A stretch of DNA of 64,000 nt from assembly GCA_963787195.1 (NCBI GenBank), contig CAWBCI010000002.1:37635-101634 (forward strand), written 5' to 3'. The DNA comes from CAWBCI01 sp963787195 (lineage in GTDB: Bacteria > Bacteroidota > Bacteroidia > Bacteroidales > JAGOPY01). The notes under the pieces were generated by a model. The model was given only the letters and a program-made list of their open reading frames with translations. It was not told the origin of the DNA and searched no databases. Positions 8,659-18,117 of this stretch are shown piece after piece. The first letter of the stretch is position 1, and every line of letters begins with the position of its first letter. The position numbers and the translations under genes are program-made.

Positions 8659-9809
8659 AGTTGCGGAATGATATCCCTGAAGTAACGGATCCAATCGACC
8701 TCCGCTGTCTTTTTTCCAAATCTCAGGAAGATTAAATTTCTGGAAGGTACCACGTAAATATATTGTCCCAGGACTCCTTTTGCAAAATAGGAGCCATCCT
8801 CCAGCACCCGCCACTGATAGTGATAGGGATAACCCTGAGAATCTCTTGAATCATTTGTTATAGAAATAGATTGTTTTATCCATTCTTTAGGAATGACTTG
8901 TCTACCATTCCAATTGCCCATATTCAGATATAATCTTCCATACCTGGCAAAATCAAGCGGGTGGCCGTTCAGGCAGCAAAATGCCTTGGTCTGTCCATGC
9001 TTTTTACTGTCCATGCTCCAGCTCGCATCGGCTTCCATGCCCAGGGGTTCCCAGATTTTTTCCTGCAAATACTCCGGGAGTTTTCTCCCCGTTGCATTTT
9101 CCAGGGCCATCCCAAGTATTTGAGTGTTTATACTCAGATAATCATATTCCATGTCAGGTGCCTCTTTAATCTTCGCCTTGCTAATATATTTGGAAAGATT
9201 AGTGCCATAATAAAACTTGGCCATAGAACCGAAGGGATTGTAATAGCCTTCATCATACTTAATCCCGGAACGCATATTCAGCAGGTTTTCCAGGCTGATC
9301 TTATCAAATCCTTTATGCCGGAAATTATTAAGATAATCGGTGACCGGCTGATGAACATCCTTGATATAGCCTTCATGGATGGCAATACCGACTAATCCTG
9401 AAACAAAACTTTTAACCACTGAAAACGAAGGCACTATCGATTCACGTGAATATCCATCCGCGTAGTTTTCATAAATAATGGTATCGTTCCGGATAATAAT
9501 TAATACGACCGACTTTTTATCCTTTAAAAATTCTGAAGTGTTTTTATATTTTTCAGATGGATTGAATTCATCCGGGACTTGAAGGATGGTTTGTTCAGGC
9601 TTTTCCTTAAATAAAAAAGTCTTCCCCTGCTTTTTAACTGTATAGGCCGGGAATTTTTTATAATCATGAATATCAGCAAAATTCCAGTAAACATAACGTG
9701 CCACATGGCATGAATTAAGCAATAATAAAATCGAAAGCAGGGAAATAAGGGTAGGGACCCTATTCAGTATCCATGAAATTAGTAAGTTCTTCGGTAAACT
9801 CAGTTTCAT
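8655..9809 (-). CDS. Beta-lactamase-family serine hydrolase lipoprotein
   Basis: A class C beta-lactamase-like hydrolase. The catalytic Ser-x-x-Lys is in PSFSVVKSFVSGLVG, the Tyr motif is in MEYDYLSINTQI, and the C-terminal third carries KGVLGQYIYV in place of the KTG box. Starting at the ATG at 9809 gives a lipoprotein signal ending Leu-Leu-Leu-Asn-Ser-Cys, which argues for this start over the longer one at 9878. The start overlaps the upstream aminomutase-like gene by 50 bases, implying coupling. The role is probably peptidase or esterase in the envelope rather than drug resistance. Confidence 0.88.
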   Translation of the reverse strand: MKLSLPKNLLISWILNRVPTLISLLSILLLLNSCHVARYVYWNFADIHDYKKFPAYTVKKQGKTFLFKEKPEQTILQVPDEFNPSEKYKNTSEFLKDKKSVVLIIIRNDTIIYENYADGYSRESIVPSFSVVKSFVSGLVGIAIHEGYIKDVHQPVTDYLNNFRHKGFDKISLENLLNMRSGIKYDEGYYNPFGSMAKFYYGTNLSKYISKAKIKEAPDMEYDYLSINTQILGMALENATGRKLPEYLQEKIWEPLGMEADASWSMDSKKHGQTKAFCCLNGHPLDFARYGRLYLNMGNWNGRQVIPKEWIKQSISITNDSRDSQGYPYHYQWRVLEDGSYFAKGVLGQYIYVVPSRNLIFLRFGKKTAEVDWIRYFRDIIPQL

Positions 9810-12042
9810 GCCTGGGGTATTTGAAAACCGGAAGCCTTTGTTCAGTAAAGCCAATCGAATAGCCAAAAATACCTTCATAATCAGTTTTATCTTCTCCCAT
9901 TTCTTCCAGCTGGCGAAGATATTCGTTCACTGGTTTAGATTCGATGATGGTCACCTTGCCCATCTTTTCGATCACAGGACTGTGCCTTCTGGTCAGGTCA
10001 TGGTCAAATTCAAGTATCCTTCTCCCGTGACGGGTAATGCCGATCACCCTGAATGTCAAACTTTTTCCGACTCCGGGTAAATTCAGCATATTCCGGTCGG
10101 TAGCAAGGAAAGGAATATTTGCCTTATCCCTGATCTGCCTGATGTTTTGAACCATGTAAGGGGCATTCTCATGCAGTTGTTTCAGATCATCTATATTTTC
10201 TTTTGGGATCTTCCCATAAATCTTCTCTTCAACCTGCTCCTGAACAGCCCTGGCATTCGTGGCAAAGTTATGGTAATTTTCCATATAGCCTTTTACTGTA
10301 AAAGTATAATAAGGAAGAACACCGATATCATTCAGGATTTTCCGGAGTTTTGCCGTATGCCCCCGGCGGGATGCTGCTGCAGTGAAAACCTGCTGGTTAG
10401 TGACTGTCCAACCGGCGGAAAGGAGTTTACTTACCGCCTCCCTTGCTTCAGGCGTGATCTCCATGGCTGTCTCAAAGTGGGTCTGTATAATAAATTGCCC
10501 GATACCTGTTTCGCGGGCTTTTTCCCGGAATTCCGACAATACATTTACAAGATTGTCATTTATCCTCATCGGAAGGTAGGCTGGAAGCCTGGTGCCCAGT
10601 CTTACCCGGGAGATTTCCGCGTATTTTTCACCTTCCGGTCTGGATAAGTTTGCTTGTCTTTTACGGATAGCCATATGATATACCGAGTCGAGCAGACGTC
10701 GGAGCGATTTGTCGGAACTCATCAAAGCATCCCCTCCGGTGATCAGTATATCGCAAAGCTGACTATCCTTTTCGAAATATTCCATCAGGTTTTCCAGCTT
10801 TTCCCACCAGCTTTCACCTGGCTTTAGTTTATCCCTTTCAAAATTCAGGTTACCGCGCTGAAAGTCATACATACGCTGGCATGAGACGCACAGACCTGCA
10901 CAAGATCTGCCGACGGTGTCGGGAATCAGGATAGCCACTTGAGGATAACGTCGATGGAGATTGTGTGTGGAGGGTAATAACCATCCGGCGGCATTTGGAA
11001 TTCCGGGCTTGACAACATCTTCTTTTTCCCATGCGACTATATTTCCAAATTCATCCAGAAGTTCCCTGCTGAAGAATATATAATCCCGGATAGCCTGATC
11101 AGCCGAAATGAGGTGTTCCGGTGGATTGATCAGCAAAAGTGAGAGATAATATGGATTCACGAAGATGGGAATGTCATTGTTTACAGCAAATTCAAGGTGT
11201 TCAAGTGTTTCAGTGCTCAGGGACTTATCCAGCATCTGATTCAGAGTTTCAGGATCACGGGCAGCAAACCTCAGGTGAAATCGTTTCTCATTCCACCATC
11301 CTTTAGCCAGTTCAATCTTATCGTGATGGGCAAGCCCGCTGATAAAATAATAATCTTTGTCCTGTATTTCTCCTGTATCGATTTTGTGTATGATCAGCTC
11401 CAGGATGCGTTCTTTGTTTTGATTACGGATCGCGGCTACTTCGGGGTCCAGGCCACTTGAATGACGATCCATCCATGTTCTGACTTTTTCTTCAGATGGA
11501 AGGCATTGCATGCCTAATCCCCGGAATTGCCTGAAAAGCTCGATCATATCTATGAAGAAATTGGGATGGGCACCTCCCCGGCCAAACCTGGCTGCCAGCC
11601 AGAGAATCTTGAAAGGGTGGTTTTCAGTGATTTCTCCCTTACTATTCAGGTCAACTATATACTGACCTGAATGGTCAATATAATCCAGGATACGGATCGT
11701 GGCTATTTCTTTCTGGCTCAGATTTTGAAAGGCTTTCCTTCCAAAAATCTCAGCATTGTAAAACTTCAAAGCTACCGGATTCTCAGTTAGTTTTGGCAAT
11801 ACATAATTCCGGATCCCCTGGAGAACTTCTTTTTCATTTATTGATTCGAGAAGAATTTGTTCCAGTTCAGGATTTTCCTTAAACAATACGGATAAAAGTT
11901 TCCTGGATCGGATATTAATGGCGATTCGATCGGATTCATTCAGCCGGTCGAAAAAATGCTTATGATTTAAATTCAGATCGAATTTATTTTCAGGCAGTTG
12001 TTTCCAGTTTTTTTCCGTATTTTCAAAGGGTTCCTTATACAT
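9760..12042 (-). CDS. Lysine 2,3-aminomutase-like radical SAM protein (long form)
   Basis: 760 residues, against about 420-470 for KamA. The conserved core is in the second half: Cys-x3-Cys-x2-Cys in GRSCAGLCVSCQRMYDF, DILITGGDAL, then RLGTRLPAYLPMRI and the PLP-region motifs around GIGQFIIQTHFETAMEITPEA and PYYTFTVKGYMENYHNFATN. The first 330 or so residues are a helical extension with no motif I recognise. Radical SAM and KamA-family membership are clear. The substrate, and whether it is a mutase, are not. The gene stands alone apart from the overlapping hydrolase. Confidence 0.85.
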   Translation of the reverse strand: MYKEPFENTEKNWKQLPENKFDLNLNHKHFFDRLNESDRIAINIRSRKLLSVLFKENPELEQILLESINEKEVLQGIRNYVLPKLTENPVALKFYNAEIFGRKAFQNLSQKEIATIRILDYIDHSGQYIVDLNSKGEITENHPFKILWLAARFGRGGAHPNFFIDMIELFRQFRGLGMQCLPSEEKVRTWMDRHSSGLDPEVAAIRNQNKERILELIIHKIDTGEIQDKDYYFISGLAHHDKIELAKGWWNEKRFHLRFAARDPETLNQMLDKSLSTETLEHLEFAVNNDIPIFVNPYYLSLLLINPPEHLISADQAIRDYIFFSRELLDEFGNIVAWEKEDVVKPGIPNAAGWLLPSTHNLHRRYPQVAILIPDTVGRSCAGLCVSCQRMYDFQRGNLNFERDKLKPGESWWEKLENLMEYFEKDSQLCDILITGGDALMSSDKSLRRLLDSVYHMAIRKRQANLSRPEGEKYAEISRVRLGTRLPAYLPMRINDNLVNVLSEFREKARETGIGQFIIQTHFETAMEITPEAREAVSKLLSAGWTVTNQQVFTAAASRRGHTAKLRKILNDIGVLPYYTFTVKGYMENYHNFATNARAVQEQVEEKIYGKIPKENIDDLKQLHENAPYMVQNIRQIRDKANIPFLATDRNMLNLPGVGKSLTFRVIGITRHGRRILEFDHDLTRRHSPVIEKMGKVTIIESKPVNEYLRQLEEMGEDKTDYEGIFGYSIGFTEQRLPVFKYPRHETEFTEELTNFMDTE

Positions 12043-12220
12043 AATTCCCTAAGTTCCAGTTTAATATTAATTTATCGTATATTGTTATAAATGAGATAGT
12101 TAGCTAATCAATACAAAGATACGATTTTTTTACATCAAGAAAAAGGGAGGGCAATCCTGAGAATGCACTTAATGGACTAATTTTCGTTTATATGTAAAGA
12201 ATCTAAATTAGAATAATTCG

Positions 12221-12228
12221 TAATTTTG
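12221..12228 (+). promoter_or_regulatory. -7 box of pruA
   Basis: TAATTTTG fits TAnnTTTG and lies 33 bases before the pruA ATG, in an AT-rich intergenic stretch (12043-12261) between divergent genes. Confidence 0.6.
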
Positions 12229-12261
12229 CGCTGACAATAAATCAAGCAATACTTATTAAAT

Positions 12262-13893
12262 ATGTCAAAAGGATTTTACAAAGTTCCTCCGGTTTCCAAT
12301 GAAGAGGTTTTATCATATGCTCCGGGATCGCCTGAGAAAAAAGCTGTTAAAGCAGCCATTGCTGACATGCTTTCAAAGCAAATTGATATCCCTATGTATA
12401 TCGGGGGTGAAGAAATCAGAACAGGGGAGAAGGTCAGTATACGTCCGCCTCATAATCATCAGCACATCCTGGGTTATTATTATAAAGGTGATGCAAGCCA
12501 CGTAAACAGGGCCATAGATGCAGCTTTGGCAGTCCGGCCCCGTTGGCAGTCGCTGACCTGGGATCAGCGGGCTGCAATTTTTTTGAAAATGGCAGAATTG
12601 ATTTCTGGACCATACCGCGCCAAATTGAATGCGGCCTCTATGCTGGGGCAATCTAAAAATGTTTACCAGGCTGAGATCGATGCAGCTTGTGAACTGGCCG
12701 ATTTCCTCCGTTTCAATGTGAAATTCATGGTGGATATTTACCAGGAACAACCACAATCAGTCAAAGGCATTTGGAACAGGATGGAACAAAGGCCACTGGA
12801 GGGATTCGTATATGCAATTACGCCCTTCAATTTCACCTCCATAGCCGGTAACCTTCCGACAGCTCCTGCTTTAATGGGAAATGTAGTAGTTTGGAAGCCG
12901 GCTGCCACTCAGATTTATTCTGCCGCTGTACTCATGGAAATATTCAGGGAAGCCGGTCTTCCTGACGGGGTTATCAATTTAATTATGGTGGATGGGGCCA
13001 CCGGCGGCAAGGTGATGTCGAGGCACCCCGAATTTGTAGGAGTTCATTTCACTGGCTCCAACGAAGTATTTAATAAGGTATGGAAAGCTATAGGGGAAAA
13101 TGTTGCCTTGCACAATACCTTTCCAAAAATTGTTGGCGAAACAGGTGGGAAAGATTTTGTTCTTGTTCATCCTTCAGCCCATATCAATCCGGTTGTCACC
13201 GCATTAACACGCGGAGCTTTTGAATATCAGGGTCAGAAATGTTCGGCTGCTTCCAGGGCATATATTCCTGAAAGTTTATGGCCGGAGATTAAGAAGAAAA
13301 TGAGTGAGGATATTAAGTCTTTCAGGATGGGTGGAGTGGAGGACTTTCGGAATTTCATCAATGCAGTTATTGACGAAGCTGCCTTTGATAAGTTGGTTGG
13401 CTACATTGAAAGGGCAAAAATGGATGAGGATGCCGAAATTATTATGGGGGGAGAATATGATAAATCCATAGGATACTTTATCCGGCCTACGGTAATCCTC
13501 ACAAAAAATCCTAAATATGTAACTATGCAGGAAGAGCTTTTCGGTCCTATCCTCACTGTGTATGTTTATGAGGATGATATGTATGAAGAAGTTCTGGAAC
13601 TGGTCGACAAAACTTCTCCTTATGCCCTGACAGGTGCGATTTTTGCTCAGGATCGTTACATTATTGATTTGACTACCCGAAGATTAGTGAATGCAGCCGG
13701 AAATTTTTATATTAATGATAAGCCAACAGGTGCGGTTGTGGGACAACAACCTTTCGGAGGAGCCAGGGCTTCCGGGACGAATGATAAATCCGGCTCCTAT
13801 CTGAACCTTTTAAGGTGGGTTTCACCACGCTCCATCAAGGAAAACTTCAATCCACCGGAAGATTACCGCTATCCGTTTATGGAAGAAGAATAA
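12262..13893 (+). CDS. pruA: L-glutamate gamma-semialdehyde dehydrogenase
   Basis: 543 residues of the aldehyde dehydrogenase superfamily. Motifs are the NAD-binding TPFNFTSIAGNLPTAPALMG and FTGSNEVFNK, the catalytic Glu in IVGETGGKDF, the catalytic Cys in YQGQKCSAASRAY and the C-terminal GQQPFGGARASGTNDKSG. The N-terminus and the NFTSIAGN motif fit the monofunctional P5C dehydrogenase (1-pyrroline-5-carboxylate dehydrogenase). It oxidises glutamate semialdehyde from proline to glutamate in the cytosol. No proline dehydrogenase gene is adjacent. Confidence 0.95.
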   Translation: MSKGFYKVPPVSNEEVLSYAPGSPEKKAVKAAIADMLSKQIDIPMYIGGEEIRTGEKVSIRPPHNHQHILGYYYKGDASHVNRAIDAALAVRPRWQSLTWDQRAAIFLKMAELISGPYRAKLNAASMLGQSKNVYQAEIDAACELADFLRFNVKFMVDIYQEQPQSVKGIWNRMEQRPLEGFVYAITPFNFTSIAGNLPTAPALMGNVVVWKPAATQIYSAAVLMEIFREAGLPDGVINLIMVDGATGGKVMSRHPEFVGVHFTGSNEVFNKVWKAIGENVALHNTFPKIVGETGGKDFVLVHPSAHINPVVTALTRGAFEYQGQKCSAASRAYIPESLWPEIKKKMSEDIKSFRMGGVEDFRNFINAVIDEAAFDKLVGYIERAKMDEDAEIIMGGEYDKSIGYFIRPTVILTKNPKYVTMQEELFGPILTVYVYEDDMYEEVLELVDKTSPYALTGAIFAQDRYIIDLTTRRLVNAAGNFYINDKPTGAVVGQQPFGGARASGTNDKSGSYLNLLRWVSPRSIKENFNPPEDYRYPFMEEE

Positions 13894-13937
13894 GCCTTAA
13901 ATGTACCGGAAGGAAAGATTTTGGTCAGCAGGACATA

Positions 13938-14126
13938 CTATTTAATAGAAATAGGATGCTCCTTGCCATTATGGATAATCCATTTTTTGGGCAGTGGCTT
14001 TTTAATCTTGAATGATTCTGTCCGGGTTTTATAGGCCGGTTGAAATACACTGCAGGAACTAAGAGAGGCCGCGAGAAAAGTGCAGACCAACAAAACAATC
14101 AATAGCCGAAATATTTGCTTCATCAA
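13938..14126 (-). CDS. Small lipoprotein, 62 aa
   Basis: The N-terminus MMKQIFRLLIVLLVCTFLAASLSSC is a lipoprotein signal with lipobox Leu-Ser-Ser-Cys. A short basic tail of about 35 residues (FKIKKPLPKKWIIHNGKEH) follows. The function is unknown. The clear lipobox and the placement between genes support it as real despite its size. It is convergent with pruA. Confidence 0.55.
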   Translation of the reverse strand: MMKQIFRLLIVLLVCTFLAASLSSCSVFQPAYKTRTESFKIKKPLPKKWIIHNGKEHPISIK

Positions 14127-14247
14127 AAGAATGGTTTTTGGAAACGATTCCTCACTGTTTTTTTGTGCAGTAAAGTTATAAAAATTTATATACCAAAACG
14201 GTTAATAAAAAATATCTGCAAAAAGTCATACCCGATTATTAAAATTC

Positions 14248-14255
14248 TAATTTTG
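14248..14255 (+). promoter_or_regulatory. -7 box of the B12 uptake operon
   Basis: TAATTTTG matches TAnnTTTG and ends 6 bases before the riboswitch aptamer, so the transcript would begin at the riboswitch. Confidence 0.65.
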
Positions 14256-14261
14256 TCTTGC

Positions 14262-14480
14262 TACGGTGGCTGGATTTTCAATACGAAAATTTGGCATAAT
14301 AGGGAACCGGGTGAAAATCCCGGACAGTACCCGCTGCTGTAAGCCCTGGTCTTTCAAGACCATGTTCCGGTAAAACATTGCCACTGACCTGTTTATTTCA
14401 GCTTGGGAAGGCCGCCGGAATCAGGGGTAAGTCAGAAAACCTGCCGTAAAAACCTGTTTTCAAGGCTTCCGGGTCAGAGG
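14262..14480 (+). promoter_or_regulatory. Cobalamin (AdoCbl) riboswitch
   Basis: The conserved core is present in order: TACGG opening P1 (14262), ATAGGGAA, CGGTGAAAATCCCGGACAG, CCCGCTGCTGTAA, GCCACTG, GGGAAGG, and the B12 box AGTCAGAAAACCTGCC. P1 closes with CCGTA at 14444-14448. A downstream stem (GGCTTCC...GGCC region, to about 14480) may be the expression platform; there is no clear T-run terminator, so control is probably at translation. The riboswitch directly precedes the btuB-like gene. Confidence 0.93.
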
Positions 14481-14560
14481 CCACGAGTAAATTTGATCAG
14501 CCAAAATTTATTCCCGCTCTTTCCCAAAGCCCTAATTATTTATGCTATATCTGCCTGTTC

Positions 14561-16480
14561 ATGCTGAAAAAATGGTATCTGATATGCCTTATCCTCCTTC
14601 CGGGACTATTATTCGCGCAGCTAATGCCGCCGGATACGAGCATACAGTTGTCAACTGTCACCATTTCTTCCTCGAGAATAGAACTTTCTTCGGTCGGATT
14701 GATCCGCCAGACAATCGACAGTCTTCAGAAAGAAGAAAATCCGGGATCTGATCTTGGACAGCTTATCGCAAATTCTTCCTCCGTTGAAGTCAGGACTTAT
14801 GGAATGGGTTTCCTCAGCACACTTTCGGTCAGGGGAACTTCTTCCAATCATACCGGATTGCTGTGGAATGGAATCAGGATATCTCCCCCAAATATTGGTT
14901 ATATTGATCTTTCCCTCGTACAGAGTGGTTTCTTTCAGAATATTGACCTGATTTACGGGGGAGAAGGCCCCCTCTATGGCAGCGGATTTATAGGCGGGAG
15001 TTTACATCTCAACAATAAGCCTTCTTTCGGATATCCTAAACAACAGATATCCCTGGAAGGATCGGGGGGGAGTTTCGGAACAAAAATTGTTGGAGCTGAG
15101 GCAACATTCTCAGGGGAAAAGTTGTATTCATCAACTTCATTGACTTACCGTAAATCCTTTAACAATTATGAGTTCACCAACCTGAACGGTCAAAAGGAAC
15201 ATATGCCACATTCAACTATATCAGGAATGGGAATCTTGCAGGATTTATCCTTTAAAATTTCAGGAAATCAGTATTTAACCGGAAGTTTTTGGTATCAGTC
15301 GGCTGAGAGGGATATTCCTCCAACTATTACAGAAAAACAATCCCAGGCACATCAGAGTGACCGGGATATAAGGAGTATGATATCATGGAAATATCTTAAA
15401 TCTTATGGCTCTTTTGACGCCAAACTGGCCTGGTTTGATGAATATTTTCACTACTCGGATACACTTCACCAGGTTAATTCGGTGATACATACCAAAACTT
15501 TTAATGCAGTTTCAGAGTCGAACATACATCTGTTAAAATCTTCCCGCATATATGCCGGTGTAAATTATACAAATGACTTTGCCGACCTGCTTGCCTACCA
15601 GGGATCAAAATCAGAGAATGTTCTGGCCTTGTATGCTTCATGGCTTCAGGAATTCAGGAAAATTGGCTGGAAGGCAAGCCTCAACTTGCGAAAAGAGTTC
15701 CTGAGTAATTATAATTCCCCGCTTATTTTTTCACTGGGAGCTGAAGGACATTTATGGAGCTGCATCAGTTCAAAAGTCAGCTTTTCCCGCAATTTCAGGG
15801 CGCCTACTATGAACGAAAGGTACTGGTTGCCAGGTGGAAATCCCGGCTTGAATCCTGAAAAGAGCTGGAACCAGGAAATGAGCCTCATTTTTAATCCTGA
15901 CTGGACACATTTCCATTTGAATATCCGTGGAACCATTTATAATTCTACGGTGGAAGACTGGATATTATGGCTTCCTGAATCCAATTACTGGACGGTCAGG
16001 AATGTTGGAAAAGTATGGGCCCGTGGATTTGAACTTTTTGCAAACCAGGATTTTATAATTTCATCCTTACATTTTAACCTGGAACAATCCTATTCTTACA
16101 GCCGTTCAACCAATGAAAAAAAACTTTTTGATCTGGACGGATCTTATGGCAAACAATTATTGTATGTCCCCCTGAATAAAATACTTATCCGGGCCGCTGT
16201 CGAATATAGGGGATACCGGTTTAGCCTGCGGGAAAACTATAGCGGTAAGGTTTTTACCAGCAGTGACAATGCAAACTGGATTCCGGGATATAATTTGCTG
16301 GATATTATCATTGCAAAAAAAATTCTGCTTTCTAAGCAATTCAATACGAATCTACAGTTAAATATTAATAACATTTTCAATATTAAATACCAGGTTGTTC
16401 CTTACCGGCCTATGCCAGGATTAAATTTTCTTTTCACTTTAAAAATAACGTTTAAATCCAAAACACATGAGAAAAACTAA
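14561..16480 (+). CDS. btuB: TonB-dependent cobalamin receptor (BtuB-like)
   Basis: 639 residues with a signal peptide (LICLILLPGLLFAQ). The plug domain has STVTISSSRIE as a TonB-box-like start, then LSTLSVRGTSSNHTGLLWNG and YGGEGPLYGSGFIGGSLHL. A 22-strand-type barrel ends in FLFTLKITFKSK. B12 specificity is inferred from the riboswitch immediately upstream and from the BtuG-like gene overlapping downstream by 14 bases. It imports corrinoids across the outer membrane with TonB energy. Confidence 0.9.
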   Translation: MLKKWYLICLILLPGLLFAQLMPPDTSIQLSTVTISSSRIELSSVGLIRQTIDSLQKEENPGSDLGQLIANSSSVEVRTYGMGFLSTLSVRGTSSNHTGLLWNGIRISPPNIGYIDLSLVQSGFFQNIDLIYGGEGPLYGSGFIGGSLHLNNKPSFGYPKQQISLEGSGGSFGTKIVGAEATFSGEKLYSSTSLTYRKSFNNYEFTNLNGQKEHMPHSTISGMGILQDLSFKISGNQYLTGSFWYQSAERDIPPTITEKQSQAHQSDRDIRSMISWKYLKSYGSFDAKLAWFDEYFHYSDTLHQVNSVIHTKTFNAVSESNIHLLKSSRIYAGVNYTNDFADLLAYQGSKSENVLALYASWLQEFRKIGWKASLNLRKEFLSNYNSPLIFSLGAEGHLWSCISSKVSFSRNFRAPTMNERYWLPGGNPGLNPEKSWNQEMSLIFNPDWTHFHLNIRGTIYNSTVEDWILWLPESNYWTVRNVGKVWARGFELFANQDFIISSLHFNLEQSYSYSRSTNEKKLFDLDGSYGKQLLYVPLNKILIRAAVEYRGYRFSLRENYSGKVFTSSDNANWIPGYNLLDIIIAKKILLSKQFNTNLQLNINNIFNIKYQVVPYRPMPGLNFLFTLKITFKSKTHEKN

Positions 16481-17528
16481 ATTGCTTTTCTTTATACTAT
16501 TGAGTAATATCCTGCTTTTAACTTACTCCTGCAATAAAAAGGAGGATAAGCCGGGCATCGATCTCAGGAATAAGGTAATCATCACAAATGAAGGACCTTT
16601 TCAGACAGGTTCGGGTACTATAAGTGTTTTCAACAGGACAAGCAGAAATATGACTGATGATGTTTATTCCTCTGTAAATGGACTTGAACTTGGGAACGTG
16701 GTGCAATCATCGCTAATGGCCGATGGAAAACTCTATATTGCAGTGAATAATGCAAATAAAATTGAAGTTATTGATGCTTCTTCTTCACTTTCAGTTGGCA
16801 GAATAGAACCGGTTCCAATGCCCCGGTACATGGTTTCCTATTCTGCGGATAAACTTTTTGTAAGTTGTTGGGATAATACGGTAAAAGTGATCAGCAGAGC
16901 CGGAAATATGATCAGCAATAGCATAAAAACGGGGGAAGGGCCGGATAATATGCTGGCTTTCGAAAATAAGCTTTATGTTTTGAATAAGGGCGGATATGGA
17001 AACGACAGCAGCATTACCGTGATCGGTATGCAAAGTGAAAGCGTCCTGAAAACAATGGTGGTCGGGGGCAGGCCTGCAGGAATCGTAAAGGATAAAAATA
17101 ATCATCTCTGGGTTTTGTGTTCAGGTATTGGCTGGAATGGATTTCCTGGTACAGGGGATACGGAAGGCCGCCTGGTCTGCATAGATCCTATAGCCGACAC
17201 TATAATAAGGTTTGTCCAATTTCCTGATGCCTTGAATCATCCTGAAAATCTAATTGTTAATACAAACGGTGACAGGCTTTACTATAATTATACTGATGGA
17301 ATACATGAATTCGATATTGAATCGGGTCAGCTTGAGAGCTCTGCCCTGGTTAAACGCAATTCTATGTTTTATGGTCTCGGATATGATCCGGTGGAAAATT
17401 TGATTTATGCGGCCGATGCCCTGGATTTTGCCCAGAATGGCTGGGTTTATCTTTATGAGCCCGCAAATGGAATGCCCATCGATTCGGTGAAAGCAGGAGT
17501 GGCCCCCAATGGTTTCATCTTTAACTGA
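16467..17528 (+). CDS. btuG: BtuG-like surface B12-binding lipoprotein (YncE-like propeller)
   Basis: 353 residues. A lipoprotein signal ends Leu-Thr-Tyr-Ser-Cys (Cys 22), followed by a seven-bladed YncE/DUF5074-type propeller with repeats such as KLYIAVNNANKIEVIDASS and DKLFVSCWDNTVKVI. In Bacteroides, BtuG is a surface lipoprotein that captures B12 and sits on BtuB. The riboswitch-btuB-lipoprotein order and the propeller fold support the same role here. Assignment as BtuG is inferred from fold and context. Confidence 0.82.
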   Translation: MRKTKLLFFILLSNILLLTYSCNKKEDKPGIDLRNKVIITNEGPFQTGSGTISVFNRTSRNMTDDVYSSVNGLELGNVVQSSLMADGKLYIAVNNANKIEVIDASSSLSVGRIEPVPMPRYMVSYSADKLFVSCWDNTVKVISRAGNMISNSIKTGEGPDNMLAFENKLYVLNKGGYGNDSSITVIGMQSESVLKTMVVGGRPAGIVKDKNNHLWVLCSGIGWNGFPGTGDTEGRLVCIDPIADTIIRFVQFPDALNHPENLIVNTNGDRLYYNYTDGIHEFDIESGQLESSALVKRNSMFYGLGYDPVENLIYAADALDFAQNGWVYLYEPANGMPIDSVKAGVAPNGFIFN

Positions 17529-17663
17529 TATGCATACAACATTTCAAATCTATATGCAAGCAAACCATTTTTTTGAATATTTGAACATTGCGCATCCTAA
17601 GGACGTTGGAGTTAAATGAAATAGTCTGGACTTTTTCAGGTAAATTTGTCTAAATATTAAATT

Positions 17664-18077
17664 ATGAAAAATAAAATTGAATGTATCTGGAAAGAGAACA
17701 TGGCTTTTGAAGCCAGTGTAGGGGATTTTAAAATTATGTTGGATGCCGATCCATCCGTCGGAGGTAAGGATAAAGGCCCTCGCCCCAAACCATTGACTCT
17801 GGTTTCCCTGGCAGGATGCACAGGCATGGATGTTATTTCCATCTTGAAAAAAATGAGGGTAGAGCCTTCTTTTTTTAATATTTCAGTTGAAGGTGAACTT
17901 ACCGAAGAACATCCAAAATACTATCATAGAATACATATAATTTACGAATTCAAAGGCGAGGACCTTCCTAAGGATAAGCTGGAGAAAGCAGTAAATCTTT
18001 CCCAGGACCGTTATTGCGGTGTGAGTGAACTTCTTCGGAAAGGATCTGAACTGACTTATGAAATTAAAATATTATAA
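17664..18077 (+). CDS. OsmC family peroxiredoxin-like protein
   Basis: 137 residues. The two redox Cys of OsmC/YhfA proteins are visible in SLAGCTGMDVISILKKM and DRYCGVSELLRKG, and the N-terminal strand region ends in GGKDKGPRPKPL. These proteins reduce organic hydroperoxides in the cytosol. The gene is monocistronic and convergent with the Nudix gene. Confidence 0.93.
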   Translation: MKNKIECIWKENMAFEASVGDFKIMLDADPSVGGKDKGPRPKPLTLVSLAGCTGMDVISILKKMRVEPSFFNISVEGELTEEHPKYYHRIHIIYEFKGEDLPKDKLEKAVNLSQDRYCGVSELLRKGSELTYEIKIL

Positions 18078-18117
18078 GTCTATTGATATTTTAACATAGA
18101 ACAGCTTAGCCTGAGTT

